Assembly: GCA_963971225.1 (NCBI GenBank)
Contig: OZ020268.1
Span: 115,846,572 to 115,910,571 of the forward strand
Reading direction: 5' to 3'
Source of the DNA: Melieria omissa
Lineage: Eukaryota; Arthropoda; Insecta; Diptera; Ulidiidae
DNA length: 64,000 nt
Below the pieces are notes generated by a model that made no database searches, was not told where the DNA came from, and saw only the letters and a program-made list of their open reading frames with translations. Shown in pieces: positions 1-12,292 of this stretch. Every line of letters begins with the position of its first letter. Position 1 is the first letter of the stretch. The position numbers and the translations under genes were made by a program.

Positions 1-1610
1 CACACAAACACACACTACAGTACATGTCCAGTAGGGAAACTTTGTCTTGGATATAGTAAAATTTTTGTAATTACATTTTTTTAATTTTTATTTAATTTTT
101 AAAAATTAAAAATAAAATAATAAAAAAAATAATACAAAAATAAAAATAAATAAAAAATATTAATTTTTAGTTTTTCATTAAATACAAAAATTTCATTTAT
201 TTTTCCCAAATTTAATGAAAAAATATTCATTTTAGGAAAACAAAATTTTTGTATTTAATAAAAAAATAAAAATGAATATTTTTTATTTAAATAAAAATGA
301 ATATTTTTTATTTATTTTTATTTTATAAAAAATAAAAATGAATATTTTTTGTTTATTTTTATTTTTTTTATTATTTTTTTTATTATTTTATTTTATTTTT
401 AATTTTAAATAAAAATGAATATTTTTTCATTAAATATAAAAATTTTAAAATTTTTTCCTATTTATTTTTTTATTTGATTTTAAAATTTTTTAGTTTAATT
501 TTCCTTTTACATGAATTATAATATAAAAAATAAATACTACCATTTTTATTATAAAATAATTCTTTCATTTTTCATGTACTTAGTTTTTTTAATTTTTCAT
601 AAAATATAAAAAAAAATGTTTTTGTTGTTTTTTTAATTGTTTTTATTTATTTTTTATTTATTCAGCGCACTTCCTTCCATGTTTGATTTGACACCTAATA
701 GCGAAACTGGGTCTTAGATAAAATAACATTTTCTAAGTTTTCATGAAATTTATTTTTTCATAAAATACAAATGAAAATTGTATTTATGTTTCATATTAGT
801 TGTTTTTTTGGTTTGTTTTAATTTGTTTTCGTTTAATTTAATTTTTAAATTAATATGAAAAATATGTAAGTACTTTTATATTTTATTTAAAATTAATTAT
901 TTAATTTTTTCATGTACTTAGTTTTTTTACTTCTTCATAAAATATAAAAAATGTTTTGATTGTTTGTTTTTTAACTATAATTGTTTTTATTTATTTAATT
1001 AATTCATTTTTCATTTATTCAAAAACTAAAAATTATGAAAACTAAAACTATCATTAAAATATTATTTATTTTTCGTATTTAATTTTCTCGTTTTTGTTAA
1101 CATTAAAAATAATTACAACTTTGATTTTTATTTTTATTTGAATTTAAATTTTTATTTTTTCTTAAAAATGTTTAAATTATTTCGTTATTATTACATTGAA
1201 ACAATATTAAAAAACATTAAAACTTTTAATAGAATTTTTAATTTTTTTCATTGAGATTTTAATGTTACCATAAAATACAAAAAATAAAAAATGTTTTTAG
1301 AAAAAATTAAAATAATTTTTATACAAAATAAAAAATGTTTTTCTAAAAAATTAAAATTGTTTTTATAAAAAATTAAAATTGTGTTTTTTTTATTACGCGT
1401 AAAAATTGTAGTTATGTTCCGTATTTTTCCTTATTTGTTTTATCTTAAGATAAAATGAAATATTAAAATGTTTTTCAATTTGATGTGTATATAAAAATAC
1501 AATAAAAAATAAAAGTAATAATTCAATAAAAATAAAAATAAAGTAAAAATAAATCTAGAAAATTAAAAAAAAATGTTTTTGTAAGTAAAATTTTTACGTA
1601 CAAATCTGAA
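1..1610. repeat. Very AT-rich degenerate repeat region
   Basis: Almost pure A/T with homopolymer runs and recurring words. Two related blocks about 335 bp apart share TTTCATGTACTTAGTTTTTT (near 572 and 905), and a second pair shares AAACT.GGTCTTAGATA-type sequence (near 40 and 700). No gene is visible. Confidence 0.6.
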
Positions 1611-3310
1611 AAAATTTGGTGTCTGTAGTTATGCCCTCCAGTATTTTTATCTACATAATTGAAATTATTATAATGTGTCACGTTCTTCGTTACGTTAATG
1701 TTACTTCATCTCCTCAGCACTTCAAAATATTAAAAAAAATTTCAAATCGGTGTTCTTTGAATTACATTCCGTCATCGTTACACAATTTTCCTATGGGCTC
1801 TTTTCGAATGCTTAGTTTTATATACGAGTTGGAAAACATGCACACACATAAAATTGTACGTGCAGATTAAGTATCGCCAGCATGCACTCATCATAATTCA
1901 TTTGGGAACATTATTTGCCTTTCCACGACAATAGGAAAATCAATTTAGCATAATAAATAATCCAATGAGCATGTTTGTTGTTTTGCTTTTATTTGCTAAA
2001 TTGCACAACGTCTGAAATGTTGCTGACAATAAGGAAGTATTTTCCAGGAAGGTACTAATTGTTTTCCGGGAACATTTCATAACTTCAGAGGAAGAATTCC
2101 TGCAGTAAACTCGTCAACCCCTGCGTGTTGGGAATGTTTAAAGATTGAGTTAAAAATGAATATATTTTTTAATTTACTTAAACCCTGGAGGTGCATCGTT
2201 CGTTGAATCGACTAAAAAATAGCATACTTTTTCATACAGGGTCAAAATAACGATGGAAATTATCTATAAAAAGCTGCAATAAGAAATATGCCAGAGGCTG
2301 TTAAATTGCGTAAGCAGGTCTTCTTTCCATGTGTCTTAATTTTTCATTACTTTGAAAATTTGTGCAATAAATCGTCGTTTGTTGTTTAGTATCATTGCAC
2401 TTTCATACAAATGAAAGATGGACGCAACGTTCATACAGCCTTAGTTAATGCATTTTTTTAAATAGACTTTAGATGACTTAAGTTTTACCAACGTTAACCA
2501 TCACACATATATTAAAAATTTCTTTACACTCCTATGGGTCTGTAATACCGACAAAACTTGCCTAATTATATAACTGGAGATATAAGGGTTGGACACAAAT
2601 TTTTGTATAAATTTAAAGTAATATTTTGCTTTCTTTGATTTACTTTCTTTACGCAGATTAGATAAGATTAGATTGCAGGTGTGTTGGGAATATTTATTTA
2701 TGTAAAGATATAATATTTAAAGATTGTGTGGAAAATGAAAATATTTTTCAATGGATTTAATTTAGTCAAATAATGTCCAAATGACTTTTGAAAATTTCTT
2801 TTAAATCAAAATGGTTATGTAGCTCTTTCGAACCAATGGTCATCAATGTTTAAGTTAACAAGGATCAAGCGAAATTTTACAACTGCAGGTATGCTTCCAA
2901 AACTTAACGGAAGCATAAGTCAAGTGAATTCATTATGATTTTCTTTCTGTTCTGATATTACATCGCTTATTCAACTTGCTGACACAACAGCTCGATTGCA
3001 TACCCAAGGCCTTAAGGCTTTCGTATTCGTATAAACGGATCGAAGGAACCGGTACCTACAGTTTTATGACAATTTTGAACGGTAAGCTGTAAGTGTTTTC
3101 ATAGGCAATTTGCAGATGTATACTGATTCCTGCTAAGAGATCGGTGTTCGAAAGCAAAATTGTTTGGGAGGGCAATAAATAGAAAAAAGGAGTTGTTATT
3201 ATAGTAAAAAAATGCAAAAGCACCTACATATATATTTATTAAACCAATACAAAAAATGCAATAAACTGTTTTTTAATTTTATAAAAACTAACTGTTAAAA
3301 TATCAAATGT
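1611..3310. other. No gene seen
   Basis: Ordinary AT-rich sequence. Short open frames here lack family likeness or splice support. Confidence 0.5.
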
Positions 3311-3312
3311 TA

Positions 3313-3842
3313 CGAGAGCGGGTCAATAAGTCCGTGACTTTTTGAATTTCCCGCCTCTTAATTGAAATGGCAACACTGCTCCCGTCAACAGTCATCTGTC
3401 AGTTGACTCTTGTCAAAAATTGAACAAGCTGCGACATTTAGTTTGTTTTTGACAGCCGTTAATATCAGACTACCGCGTTGACTGAGAAGAAAATGGAAAA
3501 AAGTGAATTTCGTGTGCACGGAATCCATGAATTGGGCTACGAATTGCTCCCTCATCCCGCCTATTCACCCGATCTAGCCCCAAGTGACTATTTCTTGTTC
3601 CCAAACTTGAAGAAATGGCTCGGCGGAAAGAGATTTGCCTCCAATGACGAAGTCATCTCACAAACAAATGCCTATTTTGAAGACCTCGACAAATCATATT
3701 TTTCGGAAGGGATAAAAAAACTGGAGAAACGTTGGGCTAAGTGTATAGATCTCAAAGGAGACTACGTTGAAAAATAAAATAACTTTTTATCTAAAAACCT
3801 GTGTTTCATTCAAAAAGTCACGGACTTATTGACCCGCCCTCG
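3313..3842 (+). mobile_element. Internally deleted irritans-type mariner
   Basis: A 530-bp element with inverted repeats of about 36 bp at each end (core GGGTCAATAAGTCCGTGACT) and TA duplications at 3311-3312 and 3843-3844. Full-length mariners are about 1.3 kb. The frame at 3493-3777 encodes 94 residues: the transposase start MEKSEFRV fused in frame to its C-terminal part, with HPAYSPDLAPSDYFLF (carrying the last catalytic Asp) and GIKKLEKRWAKCI. The first two catalytic Asp residues are lost, so it cannot transpose on its own. Confidence 0.9.
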
Positions 3843-4050
3843 TATAATTTGCACGAAAAATTCATATTGCACAAACCGATAGCATTTGTTGCCGTCTTAA
3901 TTTGTATCATTATATAATTTTTTATAAGTTTAACTTTAAATATTTAAAGTTTGTATTAAAAATGAAAAAAAGGAGTAAGCATTTTACAAGAGGCGAAGCT
4001 TCAAATTATAATGAAAAAATAACCTTTGTGAATCTTTAGTTCACAATTAA

Positions 4051-4542
4051 CCCTTTCGCTATTTTTTTTGCCATATGGCAACATGTTACTTTGTGGACGT
4101 CTGAACCCTCTGTGGTTTCAAAAATAATTTTTTTGGTCCTTAGAATAGTTTGAAGTTTTTGCAAAAATACGAAATTAATAAACTGAATATTAAAGAAGAG
4201 AAGTACACACGTTTTTTTAATGGTAAATCTTGACATAGTAAAGGAAGAAGAAACAGAAAAATTAGATAACTTTTCAATTTGACGTTTTCTTTCAATTTAA
4301 ATACTTTTTTTTAATTTAGGATGAATTAAATGAAGAAATATTCAAATTTTTCTTATGCGTAAAAAGTTTTATGTTTACAGCCACAACGATGTGGTTGCTC
4401 TCATAGAAAAACACTCTAAAATACAGGGTCTGAGTATAAAAATTAAAAAATTTCTGGAATGTTGCTATTATAATCACATAGAAGCCTAAAACGTAAAATT
4501 TAAAATTTTAACTTTCCCCAGTAAAAACCTGTAGCGAAAGGT
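4051..4542. mobile_element. TTAA-flanked MITE (piggyBac-like), CCCTTTCGCTA family
   Basis: Flanked by TTAA at 4047-4050 and 4543-4546, with inverted ends CCCTTTCGCTA and TAGCGAAAGGT (one mismatch). TTAA target sites with CCC ends are typical of piggyBac-type transposons. No transposase frame is present. The family recurs at 6089 (inverted) and 30354. Confidence 0.78.
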
Positions 4543-4546
4543 TTAA

Positions 4547-6084
4547 GAAGACATGACCGCCTCTAAGACATCTGGCAACCCTTAATGTATGTTTAAATGT
4601 ACATACATTGTTCTCTATTAAGACTTGACTTTCAATTTGAAGTGGTAACATTCTCATGGGAAAATGTTGCTATTTGATCAACTCATGACGACATAATCCA
4701 TAGACGTCATCAAACTAGGAAATCAAACAATTATTCGACGACTACATTCTTACTCATTCAGAATTCGTCACGTTGGCTGATAAATCCAAGTCAACATGTT
4801 TCATTACTTCTAAATTATGATGCTGTATTATTAATGAAAATAGTTGGTTTTACCCAGCAGCGCACTAGATATGTGAGCACGCAATGCCAAAGTGATATTA
4901 CGAAATAAGAATTGTTAGTAATCTTACAACTTGCCAACTGCGGCAATTCCACGAAAGCCGTATTGGCAGTGTTTATTGGGAAATATGCATGCAAATGTGC
5001 TAAATTTGTTGGCAGTTAAGTTTACGTACTCTTAACATGTAAAATTCCCATAGTGCGTGCATTACTGAGTGACAGCTGAGCGCAGTGAAAACGCCACTGG
5101 TCAATGTGGCTCGATGCAATAAACTGTTGTCCCGCGACTTTGAATTACATTTTGCTAATTGCCAAGATTCGAATTTGTATGTTGTGCTCTCTTAATTAAA
5201 TCAAAAAAAGCAAATATGACTGTTGGCTGTTATTTAGTTATTTGCTTGTTTAATTAGTGTGCTTTGTGTTTGTTTTCTTTTTTTCTTTTTACCTAAACAC
5301 ACTTTGTCGCCTGCCACGCGGCATTCAATTCAATATCGATTTAGATTCATTTTGATAGTTCATTAATTTACCAATTTACTTGGCCTACACGCACACATAT
5401 ACATAAGTATATATGTAAATACATTTATACTTGTATATAGTGCACACTTGTTGCTTGTAATTTATAAACGCTGCGAAAGCAAAGTGTGCAACCCATATCG
5501 CTTACAAAGCCTGTGCGCCATGACAGCAACATTAATTATCTGCTCGAGATGTTTATGGCCATTTTTTGGGAATAATTTATTGTTGTGGCTTTACATACAT
5601 TTTGCTTTAACTACTCAAGTATTTGCTTACTACATACACACATATTTCTTGGTAGTATTGTAACTAGTTTTCGTTTGTTGTTGTCGCTGGCACTTTTACT
5701 GTTTTACTGTAATTCAATAATGTCGACGATACTCTGGCCACATAAATACAGCAATAAATTTTTGAAATTAATTCGCGAACGTTGGTAGTACGGTCGCACG
5801 ATTGTTGTTGTTGCTGTTTGGATCAGTTGCCACTTGTTGGCGTTGTTGCAACACTTTTGCCAACCGGCCATAATTATAACTCGTTAACGAAGTTTGGCCA
5901 GCTGTGTTATTTGGCTTTTGGCGTTCGAACGAAGTTAACTTTTTCGACTGAATCCTTTGAAGTTACCCATTGACTACATCGCATCGCATCGAAAGGGAAG
6001 GTATGCTGAAACTTCATGATCTGTGTGTAGCAACAATATAGTCAAATCAGTGTGGTGTCAGTGTTCATTGAACTCAATATTCTC
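4547..6084. other. No gene seen
   Basis: Unremarkable non-coding sequence. The short open frames at 5448-5973 overlap each other in different frames and show no family likeness. Confidence 0.5.
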
Positions 6085-6088
6085 TTAA

Positions 6089-6387
6089 CCCTTTCGCTAC
6101 AGGTTTTTACTGGAGAAAGTTAAATTTTCAAATTTAGCGGTTCTGTCTTTTTTGTGGTTTTTTTTTTAATTTTGTTGCCGAATCCTGTTTTGAGAGTATT
6201 GTCATATGACAGCAATCATATCTTTTCGGCTGTAATAATTACTCAAACATAAAATTGGTTGCGCATAATTAAAAACTTAATATTTCTTCATTTACTACAC
6301 CTAAAAAATATCTCTGAATTGAAGTAAAAAGTCAATAAAAATATTGTTTTTATTTTTGCTTCTTCTTTCTTTACTATGTAAAGATAA
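6089..6387. mobile_element. Inverted copy of the CCCTTTCGCTA MITE, broken by later insertions
   Basis: TTAA at 6085-6088, then CCCTTTCGCTACAGGTTTTT, matching the reverse complement of 4542-4240 for about 290 bp, including ATATTTCTTCATTTA and the TTCTTTACTATGT block. Likeness stops at 6387, where another element begins. The far end was not found. Confidence 0.72.
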
Positions 6388-7037
6388 CGCACACGCACAA
6401 CAAAAGTGACACGATTCAAAATTTTTGATATTTCAGGAAACGCAAAGAACTGTTTTTGAGCTAACTAAACATTTTTCTAAAATAATGTATAGACCGTTCA
6501 GTAGAAAATCCTTACAGATTATGCTTTAGGATAAGTTACAAAAATTTTTTTATTGCACACTAGAAAATCCAAAATTTTGAGTTGTGACTAATTTGATGAC
6601 ATTTTAATTCAATAATTACCGAATTATTTTCAGTTATGCCACTTTTTCTGAATTTAATAATTATAAATGACAGTTCAAAAGGTGAAAGAAAAATTCATAA
6701 TTAATTTTAGTAATTAAAAATATATACAAAAATTGTCAAAACGTTGCTTAAAATTAACTTCAACAAATTTATTTAAATTTTATTTTATTTTCAATGAATT
6801 TATTTCGTCAAAAGTGACACAATTTGAGTTAGGACTCTTTTGCATTGAGCTCCAGCGATCAAATAGCGTCAAACTCCTGCCATGAAGAGAGACCTAACTG
6901 TATTTTTGCAATAGTTAACAACAACAAAATATACTGAGCTTTTGCTGATTGGTAGATTTATGCATTGTGCACAGTATTAACACATAAACCCGAAAATTAA
7001 AAATTTTGAGTTGTGTCACTTTTGTAGTGCGTGTGCG
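6388..7037. mobile_element. 650-bp TIR element, superfamily not assigned
   Basis: Terminal inverted repeats of about 42 bp with the core CGCACACGCAC and AAAAGTGACAC at both ends (6388 rightwards, 7037 leftwards). Internal copies of the AAAGTGACAC motif occur near 6812. Target duplication is unclear (TA or ATAA). No open frame is present. It lies inside the broken MITE that starts at 6089. Confidence 0.75.
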
Positions 7038-7106
7038 ATATAACATTCTTTTTTTTGTATTCAATTTTTGTTTAAATTAAATATTAATTTTTTTAATTTT
7101 GTATTA

Positions 7107-7846
7107 TCAGGGGTACAACTTTGCTTCCGCCGTTTTCCGATAGGTGGCTGTACCGGCTGAGGCTGGTTGAAATACATAGATGGTAATGCCTTTAAAGCGA
7201 GTGTGGACAGTGCCTAACGAATTGTCATCGCCGTTTCAGTGACAGTTGTTCTTGTTTTCGTATTATTCACGCTCGAAAATGTCCGTTTATGTGCCCAATT
7301 CTCGCCATTTGCGGGAAGTTTTACTTTTCTGTTACAATTCGAAAAAAAATGCAGCTGAAGCGCATCGAATGCTCTCAGAAACTTACGGTGATGCTGCTCT
7401 GAGTGAAAGAACGTGTCGGGAGTGGTTTCAACGTTTTAAAAATGGTGATTTCGACATGACAAAGTCATCCTCCAACACGACAATGCTCGGCCTCACGTCG
7501 CAGAAGTGGTCAAAAAGTACCTGGAAACGCTGAAATGGGAAGTCTTGCCCCACCCGCCGTATTCCCCAGATGTCGCCCCTTCTGACTTCCACCTATTCCG
7601 TTCGATGGCACACGGCCTGGCAGATCAACATTTTCAATCCTTCGAAGAATTGGAAAAATGGATTGCTTCATGGATAGCGTCAAAAGAGGACTCCTTTTTT
7701 CGAGCCGGGATCCGAAAATTGCCGGAAAGATGGGAGAAAGTTGTCGCTAGCGACGGACAATACTTTGAGTAATACATCTGTAAGCACTTTTTCGCAATAA
7801 AGCTTTTAATTTTGGAAAAAAAGCGGAAGCAAAGTTGTACACCTGA
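7107..7846 (+). mobile_element. Internally deleted mariner of a second lineage
   Basis: A 740-bp element with TIRs beginning TCAGG.GTACAACTTTGC and TA at both flanks (7105-7106, 7847-7848). The N-terminal frame from ATG 7279 (MSVYVPNSRHLREVLLFCYN) encodes the helix-turn-helix region. Near 7458 a deletion of roughly 0.7 kb shifts the frame. The rest, 7459-7772, holds QHDNARPH and PPYSPDVAPSD, the last two residues of the D,D34D triad at correct spacing. It is distinct from the mariner at 3313. Confidence 0.88.
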
Positions 7847-7848
7847 TA

Positions 7849-9790
7849 TTTTATTTATTATTTATGCACGTCCTTACAAATGTTTTTTTTTAGCACATTA
7901 TCAGATTATGATCTAAAAATTATCTTTTCTTTATATTTACAACGCAATCGTTAGCCCTTTCGCTTTGTCCAGCGCCGAATCCTTAAAGATTTCTAACCGC
8001 TTTTTTGGAACCTTCTTTCATGTAGAATTTAATATGTTTATTTTTATTACATTATATACGTTTGATATGTATGCGCATATTAATATATTGGTCTTTATAA
8101 TATACAGTCGTCAGCGAAAATTCATTTCTTGTAGTAAAGTCATTATTGGAAATTGCTTTGTTAACGCATTTATGCCGGAAGCCAGCGACAAGCTGAGCCC
8201 AAAAGCACAAACAACAAATGGTCTGCAATTTATTTGGCCTGTTGCCACTTGGGCCGCTTCAAATATTATACATAAGTACATAATCTGAGATTAATGTCAC
8301 GGGGCAGTTGCCGCAAGGCCGCAATAACAGCCACGTTAACGCGTTATTTACTTTAAGCGACAACAACGATGTAAGTTGCACCGTATGCCACATGCTTCAC
8401 GAATTTGTGGCACAGTAATTGAGACGCACCCTTGTGGTCAATTTTTCTTTCTCATTTGTGTGAGCTCAGCTTCCTTGTGGAAAATTACAAAAACAATATT
8501 TATTGCATTTCTGGCACGCATTACTTTTTACGGCGGCTAATTGGTATTCGCGCATAGTTTTGCAATTAATCACTCAAACACACACACACACACACACACA
8601 CAATTGCTGTGGGGGGTAAAGTTTAATTTTGTTGTTATTATTGTTGCATTGCATTCTATTTCGACTTTAGTGTAGTTAGTGTTCCGCTATTGCACGTTCT
8701 GGCCGACTTGTGCCGTGAAATAAATTTGTTTTATAGAAATTGTTAATGTAAAATTTTATTGATGTGCTATCGTTGTGGGCGGCCATTAGAACATTAAGAA
8801 ATAAGTACTTGAAATTCTTAAAAGCGGAAATAAAAACTTTAATAATAAATACTTTTTTTAATCAAATCAATATTAGTTGAATATCAGCAGTAAGAGCAGT
8901 AAGCGGTGCAATAACACTTTACAACCTGAAGAATTATAAACAAGCAACGTTTAACAATGCATCTGGCATACTGATGAGCCGACAATTCTGTTGACAGTTA
9001 ATTGACAGGTTTCAGAAGTGCTGACGTGTGACATGTGTGTTTCGATATTCAAATTAAACGTTTCTTTTGAGAATTGGCGAATGAAGTCATATAAAACAAA
9101 TAATGGGAAAGACAAGCCTTAAGTGAAATGAACATAGCTTAATGGATCAAAGTCTGCGATATTGTTATGTCTATGAATTTGGATAATTTATGTGTGAATA
9201 CATTGACGACGCCAGCAACACGACCAAATGTATGTTCGTAGAACCAGAACGTTTCTGTGAAGACGTTTATTTTAACGACTGTACGACTACGCAACCACAA
9301 ACTAAACCTGTTGTTGTTGTCAATCTTGGAACTATTTTGCGAAGTAGACACCAGCAATGCTTTTAAATATTTTTCTGCGTGTTTTGAACAACAATTACAA
9401 ATTTGTAAGTAATTTAGTTAAAATTTACTAGTTTCATAAATTATTACAAATTGAGAGATAAAATGAATAGAGATGAATGCTTAACAGCGCAGGTGCGCAC
9501 ACACTCTCCAATTTGTTATTGGGTGCAAAAACAAAAAAATATGATTGTGGCGCTATTGCTGCTGATTTCAATGCTATCAAGTAGTTGAAGAATCAAGTGT
9601 TAATGAAAGTTGGAAAGCTGTTAGCATTGGCTTTTTTTGAGCCGTGTGATGATTTTGTGTTGATGTGTTGCCTACAAAACTGACCGAAGGTGGTCACAGT
9701 TTCGAAGGCTTGAAAACTGAAACTTGGAAAAGGGAATAAAAACACCCATGGAATCTCTTGAAACCTAAAGTATCTAAACCTAAATACATA
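7849..9790. other. No gene seen; CA microsatellite at 8579-8602
   Basis: Contains a CA dinucleotide run and an isolated TTAGCCCTTTCGC near 7951 that recalls the TTAA MITE end. The open frames at 7965-8288 and 9139-9357 have no family likeness. Confidence 0.5.
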
Positions 9791-9792
9791 TA

Positions 9793-9969
9793 CAGTGCTT
9801 TTCGCTTATAACAATCCCGTTAAAAACGATTTTCCGCCTAAAACGAACCAATTTCAAAAGTACGCGCGCTATGTTTACGCTTATTACGGACCCCTTTTAA
9901 AGTGAACTTTCGGTTAAAACGAACCATTTTGCCCGGTCGTTGGAAGTTCGCTTTAAGCCAATAGTACTG
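9793..9969. mobile_element. pogo/Tigger-like MITE, copy 1
   Basis: 177 bp flanked by TA, with ends starting CAGT and inverted sequence GTGCTTTTCGCTTAT / GCTTTAAGCCAATAGTAC. A repeat of AAAACGAACCA lies inside. TA targets with CAGT ends are typical of pogo-type elements. Confidence 0.75.
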
Positions 9970-10038
9970 TAAGTCTTTCAAGAGATTACAAAGTAAATTT
10001 ATTTAAAAAAAATTTAATCAAATATGCATTGACACATA

Positions 10039-10212
10039 CAGTATTTTTCGTTTATAACGAACCCGTTTAAAATGAACTTCCGCGTAAAACGAACCAATTT
10101 CAAAAGTATGCGCTTTATTTTTTCTCTTATTACGAAACCGTTTAGAGCGAACTTTCGGTTAAAACGAACCATTTTCCAGTCCCTCGGTGTTCGCTTTAAG
10201 CGAAAAGTACTG
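10039..10212. mobile_element. pogo/Tigger-like MITE, copy 2
   Basis: 174 bp, the same family and orientation as the copy at 9793, 69 bp away. It has better kept ends (CAGTATTTTTCGTTTATAAC and GCTTTAAGCGAAAAGTACTG) with TA at both flanks. The open frames on both strands here are accidental. Confidence 0.8.
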
Positions 10213-10449
10213 TATATTGAAATTACGAAAACTAAACAAACAAGTTTAATATGCAATTTAAAAATAAAAAAAAAAATTTATACATTTTTCATCAGCCAGG
10301 AAGTCTTACTCCCAATTACTCAACAAAATTCAAAGGTCTGAGTTATGTCTCAGTGGGATACAGCGGACTATTCCCACTAATGCAGATTAAGCATTCTAGG
10401 AAGGCAAGTGGCCGCCATCAGTATGCGCACTTTTTTACAATGGAAAGTT

Positions 10450-11280
10450 GGGCGTAATGGCCACTCAACAATTTTAAATTAATTTATTAAGGATTATTAT
10501 CTTTCAATCGCATCCCAGAGACGAATGGAAATTGGGTGCTCCTCCCATCTTCTCAAAAGAATTAAATCTAAATTTGAAGGTTCGGCTGCCAAATTACGGT
10601 GGCATCTGCCAGGCCGAGTCCAAAGCAATCTGCATAGCTTCTAATTGGCATAGGACAAGTGAGACATCGGCACGAGGTATCATGATACTATCGACCAGCT
10701 ATCAATCCGCTCTAAATGCGGTAGTAAGTAATACCATCAAAGACTGCTCTGAGCAGCAGAAAATCTCTCACTTACATATGCTAGATTACGGGACATAGGG
10801 ACATTTCAAGGAGTTGTAGAACAGACGCTCGCTGAGCAAGGTACAGCAGCTATGTCAAGAAATCTCAATGCTCGACATTTATCTTTAAGCCTGTAAGCTT
10901 CATGCTTAAACAAGCTCCATACAATAAACTATTATTAAATGAACTGAAAGACACAGGATTGGCCAACCTTAAACTTGTGTCGTTCTAGAGAATTTCTCTC
11001 ACTAAAATGCTTATGCTCATGGATCAGAGAAGAACCATGACTGGTGTTTTGAGGGATCATTGTGTAATTGGCATTAAAGTTGGGCCAGATTTCTAATGAT
11101 TTCTGTCAAAGCTGTATGTACGAGAAGGAAGAAACGCAGTTCACTTTCTATGCACTTGTTTCGCATTATACAGAAGAAGAAAGACTTAGCTGGACAAGTT
11201 CTTCGACAATCTTAAGGATCTAGTCGATAGGGCTATGTGCAGTCTACTAGACTTCATGAGGAGCTTAAATTGATTTAATG
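10450..11280 (+). mobile_element. Decayed non-LTR retrotransposon, RNase H and C-terminal part
   Basis: Near 10545-10780 the frame reads SKELNLNLKVRLPNYGGICQ, then AESKAICIAS, like the RNase H domain of I/R1/LOA-type elements. Near 11030-11260, broken by stops and shifts, a Cys-His C-terminal segment follows (GIKVGPDF..., HFLCTCFA, then LVDRAMCSLLDFMRSLN). No 5' part is present. Confidence 0.7.
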
Positions 11281-11644
11281 AGTGAGCGTTTGTGAGAGAG
11301 TTTTTGGTAAAATAGTGGGCCTTCATAACATAATCAGGCTTCGTCTTGGGGCAGCCACTTGTACCTAACTACCTGTCTAAGTCCATTTTATGCCTAACTT
11401 TCCAATTTAAGCCATTTTGGAAACACACTCAGACTATCGACAAACATTCAAAATGTAAATAAATTAATCAAATAAATACAGAACTAAAATAAGCGTAAAC
11501 ATCTTTTCAATTATGAGTCGCGAAATGTATGAATCTAAACGTTTTAATATTTTGTTTTATAGGATTACCAAACGACTTGTCTTAGCACTTATCACTTCGA
11601 CTTCAAACAGACAATTCTAAGTATGGTTTCTCAAACAATTTTAA

Positions 11645-12059
11645 CCCTATGCCTCGAGGCCTTTTCCGTGCGGACCAAATCTCTAAATCAAATTCCTCTT
11701 CACTATCTATTTCTTATTTCATTATTGCGTTCCATGGTAATGGGGATCAAAAACTTCAACTTTTCTAGTTCTATTGCCACGGTTGTCAAGTTCGAACTGA
11801 GACCGAAGGTAGAGTTCGGTTCGTGGTTGCGTACTAATTTCAGATAAGAAAGTCTTATCTCCATTTGAAAGGATATCATTTCACACTTCATAAGATGATA
11901 CAAGAAGAGCGTAGTTACCCGTGCCGAAAAGGCAAAACGTAAACAGTTATCACCGCGCATCGAGTTACCTTAGCGAACCATGTAGTGAGCGACAGTCAAC
12001 TCTCGAGTTGCGGCATGAAATTGCGTGGTGAGTGAGACTCACCTCTCGAGTGTAAAGGG
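11645..12059. mobile_element. TTAA-flanked MITE, CTCGAG-end family
   Basis: TTAA at 11641-11644 and 12060-12063. Ends are CCCTATGCCTCGAGG and, inverted, CCCTTTACACTCGAGAGG. Internal open frames on both strands have no recognised domain. Confidence 0.72.
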
Positions 12060-12292
12060 TTAAAAGTGTTTACAGACCATTTCCATTGACAATTTTTTTT
12101 GTTTTCCATAATAAAAAATAAAAACCCCCATCCACACACACACATATACACACACATAGTACTAGTCGCCATTCGGATTCGGCATTAAACCGTTGGTGCC
12201 CTTCCGCTTGATTTTTATGTGTGTTGTAACACATGTTGGGAAAAACAGTGTTGCGTAAACTTTAAAAAAATTTTGAAATACATATGTGGTAT

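Noticed and set aside
1..1610. AT-rich region as a scaffold attachment region or origin
   Set aside because: Composition alone cannot support this; the repeats look like decayed low-complexity DNA.
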